A stretch of 64,000 bases of DNA, from assembly GCA_963745975.1 (NCBI GenBank), contig CAVUZJ010000018.1:186001-250000 (forward strand), in the 5' to 3' direction. Below, piece by piece: positions 8,352 through 17,471 of the stretch. The notes under the pieces are model-generated. The model worked only from the letters and a program-made list of their open reading frames with translations, made no database searches and was not told where the DNA came from. Position 1 is the stretch's first letter, and every line of letters starts with the position of its first letter. The DNA comes from JAKAWQ01 sp963745975. GTDB lineage: Bacteria > Pseudomonadota > Alphaproteobacteria > Acetobacterales > Acetobacteraceae. The translations under genes and the position numbers were made by a program.

Positions 8352-9514
8352 CGAGACTGGTTTGGCTGCTCGCGGGGGAGGCTAGCGGCGACGTGCTCGG
8401 CGCGCGGCTGATGGCGGCCCTCGCGCGACGCGCGCCGGACACCTCCTTCGCTGGCGTCGGCGGCCCCCTCATGCAGGGGCAGGGGCTCGAGAGCCTCTTC
8501 CCGATGGGGGAGCTTTCGCTCATGGGCCTGGTCGAGGTGGTGCCGGCCCTCTTCCGCCTCCGCCGCCTGCTCCGGCAGGCCGCCGCCGACATCGCCGAGC
8601 GGCGGCCGGACGCAGTGGTCACGATCGACAGCCCGGGGTTCGCGCTCCGCCTCCTCCGCGCGATCCGCCCGCTCGGGCTGCCGCGCGCCCACTACGTCGC
8701 CCCGCAGGTCTGGGCGTGGCGGGAAGGGCGGGCCCGGCATTTCCCCGGACTTTGGGAGCGCCTGCTCTGCCTGCTTCCGTTCGAGCCGGCCTTTTTCGCC
8801 CGCCACGGTCTCGCCGCGACCTTCGTCGGCCATCCCGTGCTCGAATCGGGCCTCGCCGGGGGCCATGCCGAGCGATTTCGCGCCGCACACGGGCTTCCTC
8901 CCGACGCGACGGTGTTGCTGGTGCTCCCGGGCAGCCGGCCCGGCGAGGTTGCCCGCCATGCCCGCATCTTCGGCGAGACTATCGCCGCCCTCGTTTCCGC
9001 CCACCCGGGTCTCCGGCCCGTGGTGCCGGCCGCGCCGGCGGTCCGCGCGATGCTGGGCGGGGCACTGGCGGGCTGGCCGGTGCCGCCGATTCTCCTCGAA
9101 ACCGAAGCGGCCAAGCCCGACGCGTACGCCGCCGCGTCCGCCGCGCTGTGCAAGTCCGGCACGTCCGCGCTCGAACTCGCGCTTGCCGGCGTGCCAATGG
9201 TGGTCGCCTACCGCTTCAATCCGATCACCGGCTTCCTCGCCCGCCGCCTCGCAAAAGTACCCTATGCCTCGCTCGTCAACCTGCTGGCGGGCTGCGAGGT
9301 GGTTCCGGAAATCCTCCAGGAGCACTGCACGCCCGAACGGCTCGCGGCCGCGCTCGACGGGCTGCTCAGCGATCCGGGCAAAGCGGCCTCCCAGCGCGCC
9401 GCCTTCGGCCCGGTGCTGGCGAGCCTCGCGCCAGGATCGGGGACGCCCTCCGAGGCCGCCGCCGATGCGATCCTCGAAATGATCCGCGTGAGCCCTCCCC
9501 GGCATTCCCGATAA
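8348..9514 (+). CDS. lpxB: Lipid-A-disaccharide synthase
   Basis: GT19 glycosyltransferase that joins UDP-diacylglucosamine and lipid X to form the lipid A disaccharide on the cytoplasmic face of the inner membrane. The 388-aa protein has GEASGD (10-15), the TIDSPGF motif, YVAPQVWAWREGR, PFEPAFF with FVGHPV, LPGSRPGEVARH for nucleotide binding, and the C-terminal KSGTSALELALAGVPMV. The GTG start is fixed by the GTGA overlap with pssA, which makes lipid A assembly co-translated with phospholipid synthesis. Its presence shows a Gram-negative envelope with LPS. Confidence 0.96.
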   Translation: MTRLVWLLAGEASGDVLGARLMAALARRAPDTSFAGVGGPLMQGQGLESLFPMGELSLMGLVEVVPALFRLRRLLRQAAADIAERRPDAVVTIDSPGFALRLLRAIRPLGLPRAHYVAPQVWAWREGRARHFPGLWERLLCLLPFEPAFFARHGLAATFVGHPVLESGLAGGHAERFRAAHGLPPDATVLLVLPGSRPGEVARHARIFGETIAALVSAHPGLRPVVPAAPAVRAMLGGALAGWPVPPILLETEAAKPDAYAAASAALCKSGTSALELALAGVPMVVAYRFNPITGFLARRLAKVPYASLVNLLAGCEVVPEILQEHCTPERLAAALDGLLSDPGKAASQRAAFGPVLASLAPGSGTPSEAAADAILEMIRVSPPRHSR

Positions 9515-9529
9515 GGTCGAGCCGTCGCT

Positions 9530-10936
9530 TCACGGCCCTATGCGCCCGCGCCTCGGACGTGCGAGCTCCGCTTGGTTCGCGGGCGGCGCGGTGTTCATCA
9601 GGCGCAGCATGCTCACGACGCTCGCCACCGCCGAGAAAGCAGCCGCCATCACGATCGCCGTCGTCGTTCCTTGCGCGCCCGCAAGTCCGAAGGCGAGCGC
9701 GACCAGCGCCGCACCCATCGTCTGCCCAAGCAGGCGCGACGTGGACATGATTCCGCTCGCCCCGCCGGTGCGTTCGCGCGGCGCGCTCTCGATCAGCGCC
9801 TTGCCGTTCGGTGATTGAAAAAATCCGAAGCCGGCCCCGCAAACCGTCATCCGCCAGGCAATGTCGAAATTGGAAGGATGCGCGGGCAGCAGCGCCACCA
9901 GCACGAGACCCGCCGCCAGCAACGCGAGCCCGATCCCGCCGAGAATGCCTGCGGGATAGCGATCGGCAAGCCGGCCTGCGATCGGGGCCGCGACCGCGAC
10001 CGTGAGGGGCCACGGCGTCATGAGAAATCCCGTGGCCACCTGGGAACGGCCGAGCACGTCCTGGAAATAGAACGGCAGACAAACGTAAGCCAGGCTCTGG
10101 GCGGTGAACGAGCACACCGCGGTTGCCGAAGAGAGCGCGAAGATCGGACGGCGGAAGAGATCCAGCGGCAGCATCGGCGCGGCTTGGCCAAGCGTGCGGC
10201 GGACCAGCATCACGGCGGCGAGCACCGTGCCCGCGAGCGCCGCGACCGGCACAGTCAAATTCTCGCCATGCCCGACGCCGTCGATCGCCACGATCAGGAG
10301 ACCGAACATGGCAGCACTCAACGCTGCTGCGGCCCAGTCGAAGCGGTAAGGCGAGCGCGGTGTCGCCGGCAGAGAACCGAGCGCGATAAGCTGAGCCACG
10401 ATCCCGATCGGCACGTTGACCGCGAACAGCCACGGCCACGCCGCCACCGAAAGGATCGCGGATGCGACCGTCGGTCCCACGGCCGAAGCGACCGCCACCA
10501 CCAGCGCGTTCATGCCGATGCCGCGGCCGAGGAGGTTTCGCGGCATGATGAAACGCACCAGCGCCGCGTTGACACTCATGATCCCGGAGGCGCCGAACCC
10601 CTGCACCACGCGCACGGCCGCGAGCATCGGCAGCGAGGTGGAAAGCGCACAGAGAAGGGAGGCGATGGTGAAAAGGAAGAGCCCGCCCTGATAGACGCGC
10701 CGATAGCCGTAGATCTCGCCGAGCGAGGCAAAGGGGAGGAGCGAGACCGTGACGGCAAGCTGATAGGCGTTGACCACCCAGATCGACGCGGCCGGGCTTG
10801 CGTGCACGTCGCGCGCGATCGTCGGCAAGGCGACGTTGGCAATCGCCCCGTCGAGTACCGCCATCGTGATCGCAATGAAGACGGTCGCCAGCGCAAGCCG
10901 GCGCCGCCCCGGAGGAAGCGCCTCCTCCTCGATCAT
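9530..10936 (-). CDS. MFS drug transporter, DHA2 (EmrB/QacA) family
   Basis: A 468-aa proton-driven exporter with about 14 membrane spans, the number typical of DHA2. Landmarks are the helix-1 stretch AITMAVLDGAIANVALP, SIWVVNAYQLAV, the loop 2-3 motif LGEIYGYRRVYQGG and helix-5 motif C around ASAVGPTVASAI. Substrates cannot be read from the sequence. It is followed 6 bases away by the crotonase gene on the same strand (upstream in transcription), so the pump may export a product or substrate of that CoA pathway. Convergent with lpxB, 15 bases between stops. Confidence 0.88.
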   Translation of the reverse strand: MIEEEALPPGRRRLALATVFIAITMAVLDGAIANVALPTIARDVHASPAASIWVVNAYQLAVTVSLLPFASLGEIYGYRRVYQGGLFLFTIASLLCALSTSLPMLAAVRVVQGFGASGIMSVNAALVRFIMPRNLLGRGIGMNALVVAVASAVGPTVASAILSVAAWPWLFAVNVPIGIVAQLIALGSLPATPRSPYRFDWAAAALSAAMFGLLIVAIDGVGHGENLTVPVAALAGTVLAAVMLVRRTLGQAAPMLPLDLFRRPIFALSSATAVCSFTAQSLAYVCLPFYFQDVLGRSQVATGFLMTPWPLTVAVAAPIAGRLADRYPAGILGGIGLALLAAGLVLVALLPAHPSNFDIAWRMTVCGAGFGFFQSPNGKALIESAPRERTGGASGIMSTSRLLGQTMGAALVALAFGLAGAQGTTTAIVMAAAFSAVASVVSMLRLMNTAPPANQAELARPRRGRIGP

Positions 10937-10942
10937 GGAATC

Positions 10943-11737
10943 CTATCTGCCGGCGAACTGGGGCCGGCGCTTCTCCATGAAGGCAGTGCGCCCCTCGCGA
11001 TAATCGGCGCTGTCGAAGCAGGCCTGCGAGGCGCGCCGCAATCCCTCGACGTCACGATCGGCAGGATCCTTGAGCACGGCGGCGACCGCGAGCTTCGAGG
11101 AGAGGATCGAGAGCGGGGCGTTCTCCGCGAGCTGGCGCGCGAGTCCGGCGACCTCGCCCTCGAGGGCGTCCGGCGCGACCACGCGGTTGACGAGCCCGAC
11201 GCGCAGCGCCTCCGCGGCATCGATCCGCCCGCCCGTATAGAGGATCATCCGCGCGTTCGCCGGCCCGACCAGGGAGACGAGCGTGCGCACCATCTCGAAC
11301 CCGTAGGCGATGCCGAGCCGCGCGGCCGGAATGCCGAACTGAGAGTCCGAGGAGGCGATGCGGATATCCGCCTGCATCGCGATGCCGAGGCCGCCGCCCA
11401 GGCAGAAGCCGCGGACGCGCGCGATGACCGGCTTGGGGAAGGCGCCGAGCTTCTGCCTTCCTGCGCTCGTTTGCCTGTCGTACTCCGCCTGCGCGTCCGC
11501 GTTCGCGCGGTTCTTCTCGAACTGGCTGATGTCGGCGCCGGAGACGAACGCCTTCTCCCCTGCGCCTGCCAGCACCAGCACGCGCACGGCCGGATCCGTA
11601 GCGAAGCGATCGAGGATCGCCTCCAGGCCCTGCCACATCTCGACCGACATGGCATTGCGCTTCTCGGGCTGGTTGAAGGTGACGAGCCCGATGCCGTCGC
11701 CGACCTCGGCCAGCATTTTCCCGCCGGCGTACTCCAT
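10943..11737 (-). CDS. Enoyl-CoA hydratase/isomerase family protein lacking both hydratase glutamates
   Basis: A 264-aa crotonase-fold protein. Both oxyanion-hole segments are present (FVSGADISQF and GFCLGGGLGIAM), so it should bind and polarise a CoA thioester. At the two positions that carry the catalytic glutamates in classical hydratases it has Gly (CLGGGLG) and Ala (FGIPAARLG). Simple hydration is therefore unlikely; crotonases with such changes act as decarboxylases, isomerases or thioesterases. The gene abuts the CaiB-type transferase gene upstream (stop 11738, start 11737), so the two probably work on the same CoA substrate. Confidence 0.87.
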   Translation of the reverse strand: MEYAGGKMLAEVGDGIGLVTFNQPEKRNAMSVEMWQGLEAILDRFATDPAVRVLVLAGAGEKAFVSGADISQFEKNRANADAQAEYDRQTSAGRQKLGAFPKPVIARVRGFCLGGGLGIAMQADIRIASSDSQFGIPAARLGIAYGFEMVRTLVSLVGPANARMILYTGGRIDAAEALRVGLVNRVVAPDALEGEVAGLARQLAENAPLSILSSKLAVAAVLKDPADRDVEGLRRASQACFDSADYREGRTAFMEKRRPQFAGR

Positions 11738-12949
11738 TCAGATCGCTCCTTTCGCACGCATCTCGGCAATCTCGCCGGCGCTGTAGCCGACCTCCCGCAG
11801 CACCGCCTCGGTGTGCTCGCCCGCCTCGGGCGTGGGCGTGCGGATGTCCTTCGGATAGCCCGAGAGCGTGATCGCCGAGCCAACGAGCGCGATCTCGCCG
11901 AGCCTCGGATGCTTCACGGGACGGGCCATTTTCATGTATTGCACCTGCGGATCGGCGAACACCTTGTCGATCGTGTTGATCGGGCCGCAGGGAATGCCCG
12001 CGTCTTCGAATAGCTCAACCCAGTGGGACGCGGGCTTGCCGCGCGTGACCTCGGCGATCGCGGCGTTGATCTCCGCGCGCGCGGCGCTGCGGCCCTTCTG
12101 GGTGCGCCACTCCTCCTTCGCCTTCCACTCCGGCCGGCCGATCGCGTCGCAGAAGCGCTCCCAGAGGCGTGCCGACGAGGCGGCGATGTTGATCATCCCG
12201 TCCGACGTCGGGAAAACCCCGGTCGGGATGCCCGTCGGATGGTCGTTGCCCGCCTGCTTGGGCACCTCGTGGCGCATCAGCCAGCGCGTCGCCTGGAAGT
12301 CGAGCATGAAGACCTGCGCTTCGAGCAGGCTCGTCTGCACCCAGCGCCCGACGCCGGTGCGCTCGCGGTCGTAGAGCGCCATCATCACGCCGAGCGCCAG
12401 CAGGTTGCCCGCCGTGAGGTCGGCGATCGGAATGCCGACCCGCACCGGACCCTGGCCCGGCAGGCCGGTGATCGACATCAGCCCGCCGAGCCCCTGGGCG
12501 ATCTGATCGACGCCGGCGCGCTTCGCATAGGGCCCGTCCTGGCCGAACCCGCTGATGCTCGCATAGACGATCCGCGGGTTGATCGCCCGGACATCGTCGT
12601 AGCCGATGTTGAGCCGGTGCTTCACCGCGGCGCGCATGTTCTCGACGATGACGTCGGCGTGCGCGGCGAGCCGCATGAAGGCGTCGTGGCCCTCCGGCGT
12701 CTTGAGGTTGAGCTGGACCATCCGCTTGTTGCGGTGGAGATTCTGGAAATCGGGCCCGTCGCGGTCGCCGGCGATGTCCTCCGAGCCGACCGTCGGCGGC
12801 TCGATCCGGATCACCTTCGCCCCCCAGTCCGCGAGATGGCGCACGCAGGTCGGCCCGGCACGGGCGAGCGTCAAGTCAAGCACGGTGAGATCGCCGAGCG
12901 GCAGATGCGTCTCCGCCGCATGCCTGGGATCGGTCGGACTCTCCGGCAT
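11738..12949 (-). CDS. CaiB/BaiF family (class III) CoA-transferase
   Basis: Moves CoA between a donor CoA thioester and a carboxylic acid. The 403-aa protein has the family start (LTVLDLTLARAGPTCVRHLADWGAKVIRIEPP), the GDRDGPDFQNLHRNKR region, and the catalytic Asp in GIPIADLTAGN, the residue that forms an aspartyl-CoA anhydride in formyl-CoA transferase. The start chosen is ATG 12949 (MPESPTD), preceded by GGGGAA. A longer in-frame start at 12994 adds 15 poorly typical residues. With the crotonase and MFS genes it forms a three-gene unit, probably for activation and breakdown of an organic acid that I cannot name. Confidence 0.9.
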   Translation of the reverse strand: MPESPTDPRHAAETHLPLGDLTVLDLTLARAGPTCVRHLADWGAKVIRIEPPTVGSEDIAGDRDGPDFQNLHRNKRMVQLNLKTPEGHDAFMRLAAHADVIVENMRAAVKHRLNIGYDDVRAINPRIVYASISGFGQDGPYAKRAGVDQIAQGLGGLMSITGLPGQGPVRVGIPIADLTAGNLLALGVMMALYDRERTGVGRWVQTSLLEAQVFMLDFQATRWLMRHEVPKQAGNDHPTGIPTGVFPTSDGMINIAASSARLWERFCDAIGRPEWKAKEEWRTQKGRSAARAEINAAIAEVTRGKPASHWVELFEDAGIPCGPINTIDKVFADPQVQYMKMARPVKHPRLGEIALVGSAITLSGYPKDIRTPTPEAGEHTEAVLREVGYSAGEIAEMRAKGAI

Positions 12950-13169
12950 GGATATTCCCCGTTGGTCGCGATGACCCGAGTTTCGGCCGATCACCTGGAT
13001 TGCTCAAGCCTAGCTGATGCCGGCCGGAAGCGAGGGACCGGCATCAGCTTTTTCTGGCCATCGGATTCACGCTGCGTTCCCGGCTCGCTCCGCTCGCCGT
13101 TCAGCTCCGCGATCCGATGGCTGCCTCTTGCCTCCCATCCCTTCCCGGGCCCATGTCTGGGAACCGACC

Positions 13170-13958
13170 ATGGCCCCCAAGGACATCCTGCGCCGCCCAC
13201 TCTACCGGCTCTACGAGCGGCGCCTCCTGAACGAGATTGCAGCGGGGCCCATGCCGCAGCACGTCGGCATCATCCTCGACGGCAACCGTCGGCACGGACG
13301 CGAAAACGGCATCACCGACCCGCGCCAGGTGTACGCGCCGGGAGCCAACAAGCTCGACGACGTGCTCGACTGGTGCAGCGATCTCGCCATCCCGGCCGTA
13401 ACGCTCTGGGTATGCTCGACCGACAACCTCACACGCTCGCCCGACCAGGTCTCGGGCATCCTGGCCGCCGTGGAAGCCAAGCTCCGCCTGCTCGCGACCG
13501 ACCCGCGCATCCACGCCCGGCGTGTCCGCGTGGAGGCCATCGGCCGGCTCGACCTGCTGCCGCCGGCCACCCTCGAGGCGATCGCCGAAGCCAAGCACGC
13601 AACCCAGGGCTACGGCAATTTGCTGCTCACCATCGCCATCGGCTACGGCGGCCGCGAGGAGATCGTCGATGCGGTGCGCGCGCTTCTCTCCGAGCACGCG
13701 AACGATTCCACCCCACAAGAGCTGATCGCCCGCATTACGCCGGAAACGCTCCGCCAGTATCTCTACATGCCCCACGCCCCCGACCCGGACCTCATCATCC
13801 GCACCAGCGGCGAGATCCGCCTCTCCGGCTTCCTCCTCTGGCAAAGCGCCTACAGCGAATTCTACTTCGCCGACGTCTTCTGGCCGAACTTCCGCAAGAT
13901 CGATCTCCTGCGGGCCATCCGCTCTTACCAGGGCCGCCATCGCCGGTTCGGGAGGTAG
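13170..13958 (+). CDS. cis-Prenyltransferase (UppS family, resembling short-chain Z-prenyl diphosphate synthases)
   Basis: A 262-aa cis-prenyltransferase. It has the diphosphate/Mg-binding ILDGNRRHGR motif with its Asp, the GYGGREEIVDAVRALL block and the C-terminal EIRLSGFLLWQSAYSEFYF signature. It differs from housekeeping UppS in the second region (GANKLDDVLDWC, and STDNLTRS where E. coli has SSENW). The PLYRLYERRL opening and RHRRFGR ending resemble, from memory, Mycobacterium tuberculosis Rv1086, a Z-farnesyl diphosphate synthase. The usual frr-uppS-cdsA context is absent, so I take it as a paralogue. ATG 13170 removes an atypical 51-residue extension. Confidence 0.85.
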   Translation: MAPKDILRRPLYRLYERRLLNEIAAGPMPQHVGIILDGNRRHGRENGITDPRQVYAPGANKLDDVLDWCSDLAIPAVTLWVCSTDNLTRSPDQVSGILAAVEAKLRLLATDPRIHARRVRVEAIGRLDLLPPATLEAIAEAKHATQGYGNLLLTIAIGYGGREEIVDAVRALLSEHANDSTPQELIARITPETLRQYLYMPHAPDPDLIIRTSGEIRLSGFLLWQSAYSEFYFADVFWPNFRKIDLLRAIRSYQGRHRRFGR

Positions 13959-14028
13959 GCCTTCCTTCCTTCCTTCTCCGCCGCCGGGGGCGCTACATGG
14001 GAGGGTCCTGATCGATTTTGCCCAGCCC

Positions 14029-14448
14029 GTGCTCCACCTGATGAAGCTCTGTGTCGGCGTCACCGACGTCGCCCATCTCCGGCGGCTGCAGGAGGCGCGA
14101 TTCCGCTCCGATCCTCCCCTTCGACACCGCACCCGGAGCTTCCCCCGCCGCTCGGCCGAGTTGCTTGCCGGCGGCTCGATCTACTGGGTGATCGGGGGCG
14201 CGATGCTGGTGCGCCAGCGCCTGCGGGGCATCAGCGAGACCCGCGCCCCGGACGGCAGCCGCGCCACGCTCCTCCTCTTCGAGGCGAAGCTGGTGCCGGT
14301 CGAGGCGCGCCTGGTCAAGCCGTTCCAGGGCTGGCGCTATCTCGACGCGGATGCCGCCCCGCGCGATATCGTGCCGAGCCGTGCCCAAGGCGCCGCCCGG
14401 CTGCCGGAGCAGCTTCGCCGGGAGCTCGCCGCGCTCTGCCTTCTCTAA
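14029..14448 (+). CDS. DUF1489 family protein
   Basis: A 139-aa cytosolic protein with the DUF1489 pattern: LHLMKLCVGVTDVAHL at the N-terminus, RHRTRSFPRRSAELL, GGSIYWVIGGAMLVRQ in the middle, and LVPVEARLVKPFQGWRYL near the C-terminus. The family is widespread and nearly restricted to alphaproteobacteria, which supports the taxonomic call. No function is known. The start is taken as GTG 14029 since homologues begin at the LHL residues. It lies alone between the prenyltransferase and hldE. Confidence 0.85.
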   Translation: MLHLMKLCVGVTDVAHLRRLQEARFRSDPPLRHRTRSFPRRSAELLAGGSIYWVIGGAMLVRQRLRGISETRAPDGSRATLLLFEAKLVPVEARLVKPFQGWRYLDADAAPRDIVPSRAQGAARLPEQLRRELAALCLL

Positions 14449-14604
14449 AGATAGAGACAATTGCCGGAAATAGGTGCCGGCACGCAAAAGGATCCGGTTG
14501 TCGCGCAGAAGGAGTAGTCCGCCCGCTTGCATCGCTGCGGCCGGCGCCGCCGCCTTCTCTCCGTGCTTGCTTTGCGGGGCCCCGACCGGTTAGTGCCATC
14601 CTTC

Positions 14605-16092
14605 ATGGAAAGCGGGCGCACGCGTCTTCCACGTCCGACCCCGGCTTTGGGCGATCTCGCGGACGCGGTTCCGCGGCTCGCCCGCGGCAACGTCACCGTG
14701 ATCGGCGACGTCATGCTCGACCGCTATCTCTACGGCACCGTCCGGCGCATCAGCCCCGAGGCGCCAGTGCCGATCCTCGCGGTCGAGCGCGAGAGCGTGA
14801 TGCCGGGCGGAGCCGGCAACGTCTTGCGCAACCTCACCGCGCTCGGGGTCGCCACGGCCTTCATTTCAGTCGTCGGCGACGATCCGGCCGGCGCCGAGAT
14901 CACCGGCCTGATCGGCGGCCAGCGCGGTGTCGAGCCCTGGCTCCTGGTCGAGGGCGGCCGCACCACGACGCTCAAGGTCCGCTACATCGCGAACGGGCAG
15001 CAGCTGCTTCGCGCCGACCACGAGAATACCTCTCCGATCGGCCCGCGGCTCGCGGAGCGGCTCCTCCGCATCGCCGCCGACGCGATGGCCGCAACCAGCG
15101 TCACCATCCTCTCCGACTACGCGAAGGGCGCCATCGGCGCCGACACCGCAGCCGCGCTGATCCAGACGGCGCGCGAACTGCGCCGCACCGTGATCGTCGA
15201 TCCCAAGGGCCCGGATTACCGCCGCTATGCCGGCGCCGATATCATAACACCCAACCGCCGCGAGCTTGCGGAAGCCAGTGGAATGCCGGTCGACAGCGAG
15301 GCCGCGCTGGTCGCGGCCGCCACGGCGCTCCGCGTGGCGCACGGCTTCGGCGCCGTGCTGGTGACGCGGGCCGAGGACGGGATGACGCTGCTCGACGAGT
15401 CCGGCCCACAGCATTTTCCGGCCGAGGCGGCCGAGGTGTTCGATGTCTCCGGCGCCGGCGATACGGTGGTGGCGACGCTGGCCGCCGGGATAGCGGGCGG
15501 CCTCGAGCTGCCCGCGGCAGCACGGCTGGCCAACATCGCCGCCGGCATCGTGGTCGGCAAGGTCGGCACTGCTGCCGCGCGGCCCGAGGAGCTGCTCGCC
15601 GCGCTCAGCGCCGAGGGGAGCTGTCTGCGCAAGATCCTTTCGCGCGAGGCGGCGATCGAGCAGGTCGAGCGCTGGCGCCGCAGGGGCTGGCGCGTCGGCT
15701 TCACCAACGGCTGCTTCGATCTCCTCCATCCCGGCCACGTCCACCTGCTCGAGCAGGCCCGCGCGGCCTGCGACCGGCTCGTCGTCGGCCTCAACAGCGA
15801 CGCGAGCGTCCGGCGGCTCAAGGGCGCAGGCCGCCCGGTGCAGCCCGAGGCGGCGCGCGCTGCCGTGCTCGCCAGCCTTGCCGCCGTCGATCTCGTTTGC
15901 ATCTTCGAGGAGGATACGCCCCTCGCGCTGATGTCGGAGCTCCGCCCGGACCTCTTGGTCAAAGGCGCGGACTACACGTTCGACACCGTGGTCGGCGCCG
16001 AGGAGATGCAGGCATGGGGCGGGCGCGTCATGCTCGCCGAGCTGCTGCCCGGCCACTCCACCACGGCGACCGTGGCCCGCTTGCGCGGCTGA
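14605..16092 (+). CDS. hldE: Bifunctional heptose-7-phosphate kinase / heptose-1-phosphate adenylyltransferase
   Basis: Provides ADP-heptose for the LPS core. The 495-aa protein joins a ribokinase-fold kinase (about 1-330; GDVMLDRYLYG, GGAGNVLRNL, and the catalytic GAGD in FDVSGAGDTVVATLA) to a nucleotidyltransferase domain (about 345-495; FTNGCFDLLHPGHVHLLEQAR with the HxGH motif, and the late KGADYTFDTVVGAEE block). ATG 14605 gives a normal N-terminus. The upstream 156 bases (14449-14604) hold no gene. Together with lpxB it shows an LPS with inner-core heptose. Confidence 0.96.
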   Translation: MESGRTRLPRPTPALGDLADAVPRLARGNVTVIGDVMLDRYLYGTVRRISPEAPVPILAVERESVMPGGAGNVLRNLTALGVATAFISVVGDDPAGAEITGLIGGQRGVEPWLLVEGGRTTTLKVRYIANGQQLLRADHENTSPIGPRLAERLLRIAADAMAATSVTILSDYAKGAIGADTAAALIQTARELRRTVIVDPKGPDYRRYAGADIITPNRRELAEASGMPVDSEAALVAAATALRVAHGFGAVLVTRAEDGMTLLDESGPQHFPAEAAEVFDVSGAGDTVVATLAAGIAGGLELPAAARLANIAAGIVVGKVGTAAARPEELLAALSAEGSCLRKILSREAAIEQVERWRRRGWRVGFTNGCFDLLHPGHVHLLEQARAACDRLVVGLNSDASVRRLKGAGRPVQPEAARAAVLASLAAVDLVCIFEEDTPLALMSELRPDLLVKGADYTFDTVVGAEEMQAWGGRVMLAELLPGHSTTATVARLRG

Positions 16093-16109
16093 TCGGCGAG
16101 GCGGCGTCC

Positions 16110-17471
16110 TCAGCGCAGTGCCGGCATCACCCGCCCGGCGCAGGCACCGAACCCGATCGAAACGAAACCCTCTCGCATGGCGCGGGCGGAGAGAATCACT
16201 TCGTCGCCATCCTCGAGGAAGCGCCGCGTCTCCCCCGAGCCAAGCGCGAGCGGGCGGCGCCCGCCCTCGGTCATCTCGAGCAGGCTGCCGAAACTGCCCG
16301 GCTCCGGCCCCGAGACGGTGCCGGAGCCGAACAGATCGCCGGGCCGAAGGCGGCAGCCGCCGCTCGCGTGGTGCGCGACGAGCTGAGCCACGGTCCAGTA
16401 GAGATGGCGCGTCGTGCTGAGAGAGATACGCTCCGGGCCCATGCCGCGATCGCGCATCGAAAGTGTCGAGAGCGTGACCTCGAGCGCGATGTCGAGCCCA
16501 CCCGTGCGCTGGTCCGCGTCATCGGCGAGATACGCAAGCGGCGCCGGATCCTCCTCCCTCGGCCAGGCAACGCAGCGAAAGGGCTGCAGCGCCTCGGGCG
16601 TGACCACCCAGGGCGAGACCGTGGTGCAGAAGTTCTTCCCGAGGAAGGGACCGAGCGGCTGGTATTCCCAGCCTTGGATGTCGCGCGCCGACCAGTCGTT
16701 GAGGAGGCAGAAGCCGGCGATGTGGCCCTCCGCCGCGGCGATCGGGATGGGCGCGCCGAGCGCATTCCCGGGCCCGATCCAAATGCCGAGCTCCAGCTCG
16801 AAATCGAGGTTCCGCGAGGGCTCGTATCGTGGCACCGCCGCGTCGCGCGGCTTGCGCTGCCCCACGGGCCGGCAGAAATCCGTGCCGGAGGCGACGACCG
16901 TGGAAGCGCGGCCGTGATAGGCGATGGGGAGATATTTGTAGCTGGGCGGAAGCGGGCTCTCCGGCCGGAGCAGCGCGCCGACGTGGGCCGCGTGGTAAAT
17001 GCCGGCATAGAAGTCAGTGTAGTCGCCGATCGCGGCGGGAAGATGGAGCGTGCACTGTCGCGCCGGGTGGATGAGGCCGGAGACGGCCTGCGCGCGCCGG
17101 CGCTGGGCGTCGTCGGCGTCCAGAAGCTCCGAAACGCGCGCCCTGAGCGCCCGGCGCGGGCCGGCGCCGAGCGCCATCAACTGATTGAGCGAGGGGCCGC
17201 GTGCGGCATGCCCGGCATGCGCCGCTTCGCCTGTGAATAGCCCGGCCGCGTCGGCGACCGCGATATCGAATATCTCCTCGCCGATCGCAATTCCGCCGCG
17301 CGGCAGGCCGCCCGGCGGGCTGAAAACGCCGAACGGCAGGTTCTGGATCGGGAAATCCGGATGGCCATCGGCCGATTCCACCCAAGTGCTGCGCCGCGGG
17401 TCGTGCGTCGCATCGAGGCGCGCGCAGCATCCGGCCCCAGCTTCTTCCTCACCCATGCACGCCTCGCTCAA
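16110..17471 (-). CDS. fahA: Fumarylacetoacetase
   Basis: Hydrolyses fumarylacetoacetate to fumarate and acetoacetate, the last step of tyrosine/homogentisate breakdown. The 453-aa protein has the N-terminal SH3-like domain (FPIQNLPFGVFSPP) and the catalytic domain with HGRAST, SGTDFCRPVGQ and the metal ligands in NLDFELELGIWIG. LLNDWSARDIQGWEYQPLGPFLGKNFCT and GDLFGSGTVSGPEPGSFGSLLE complete the domain. Homogentisate dioxygenase is not in the window. The start codon overlaps the upstream pdxY stop by four bases; ATG 17456 (MGEEEAG) is an alternative start. Confidence 0.94.
   Translation of the reverse strand: MSEACMGEEEAGAGCCARLDATHDPRRSTWVESADGHPDFPIQNLPFGVFSPPGGLPRGGIAIGEEIFDIAVADAAGLFTGEAAHAGHAARGPSLNQLMALGAGPRRALRARVSELLDADDAQRRRAQAVSGLIHPARQCTLHLPAAIGDYTDFYAGIYHAAHVGALLRPESPLPPSYKYLPIAYHGRASTVVASGTDFCRPVGQRKPRDAAVPRYEPSRNLDFELELGIWIGPGNALGAPIPIAAAEGHIAGFCLLNDWSARDIQGWEYQPLGPFLGKNFCTTVSPWVVTPEALQPFRCVAWPREEDPAPLAYLADDADQRTGGLDIALEVTLSTLSMRDRGMGPERISLSTTRHLYWTVAQLVAHHASGGCRLRPGDLFGSGTVSGPEPGSFGSLLEMTEGGRRPLALGSGETRRFLEDGDEVILSARAMREGFVSIGFGACAGRVMPALR

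Noticed and set aside
9815..12013. A very long open frame on the plus strand opposite the MFS, crotonase and CaiB genes
   Set aside because: It is rich in Arg, His, Asp and Glu with no domain, and is explained by GC-rich antisense codons of three well-supported genes.
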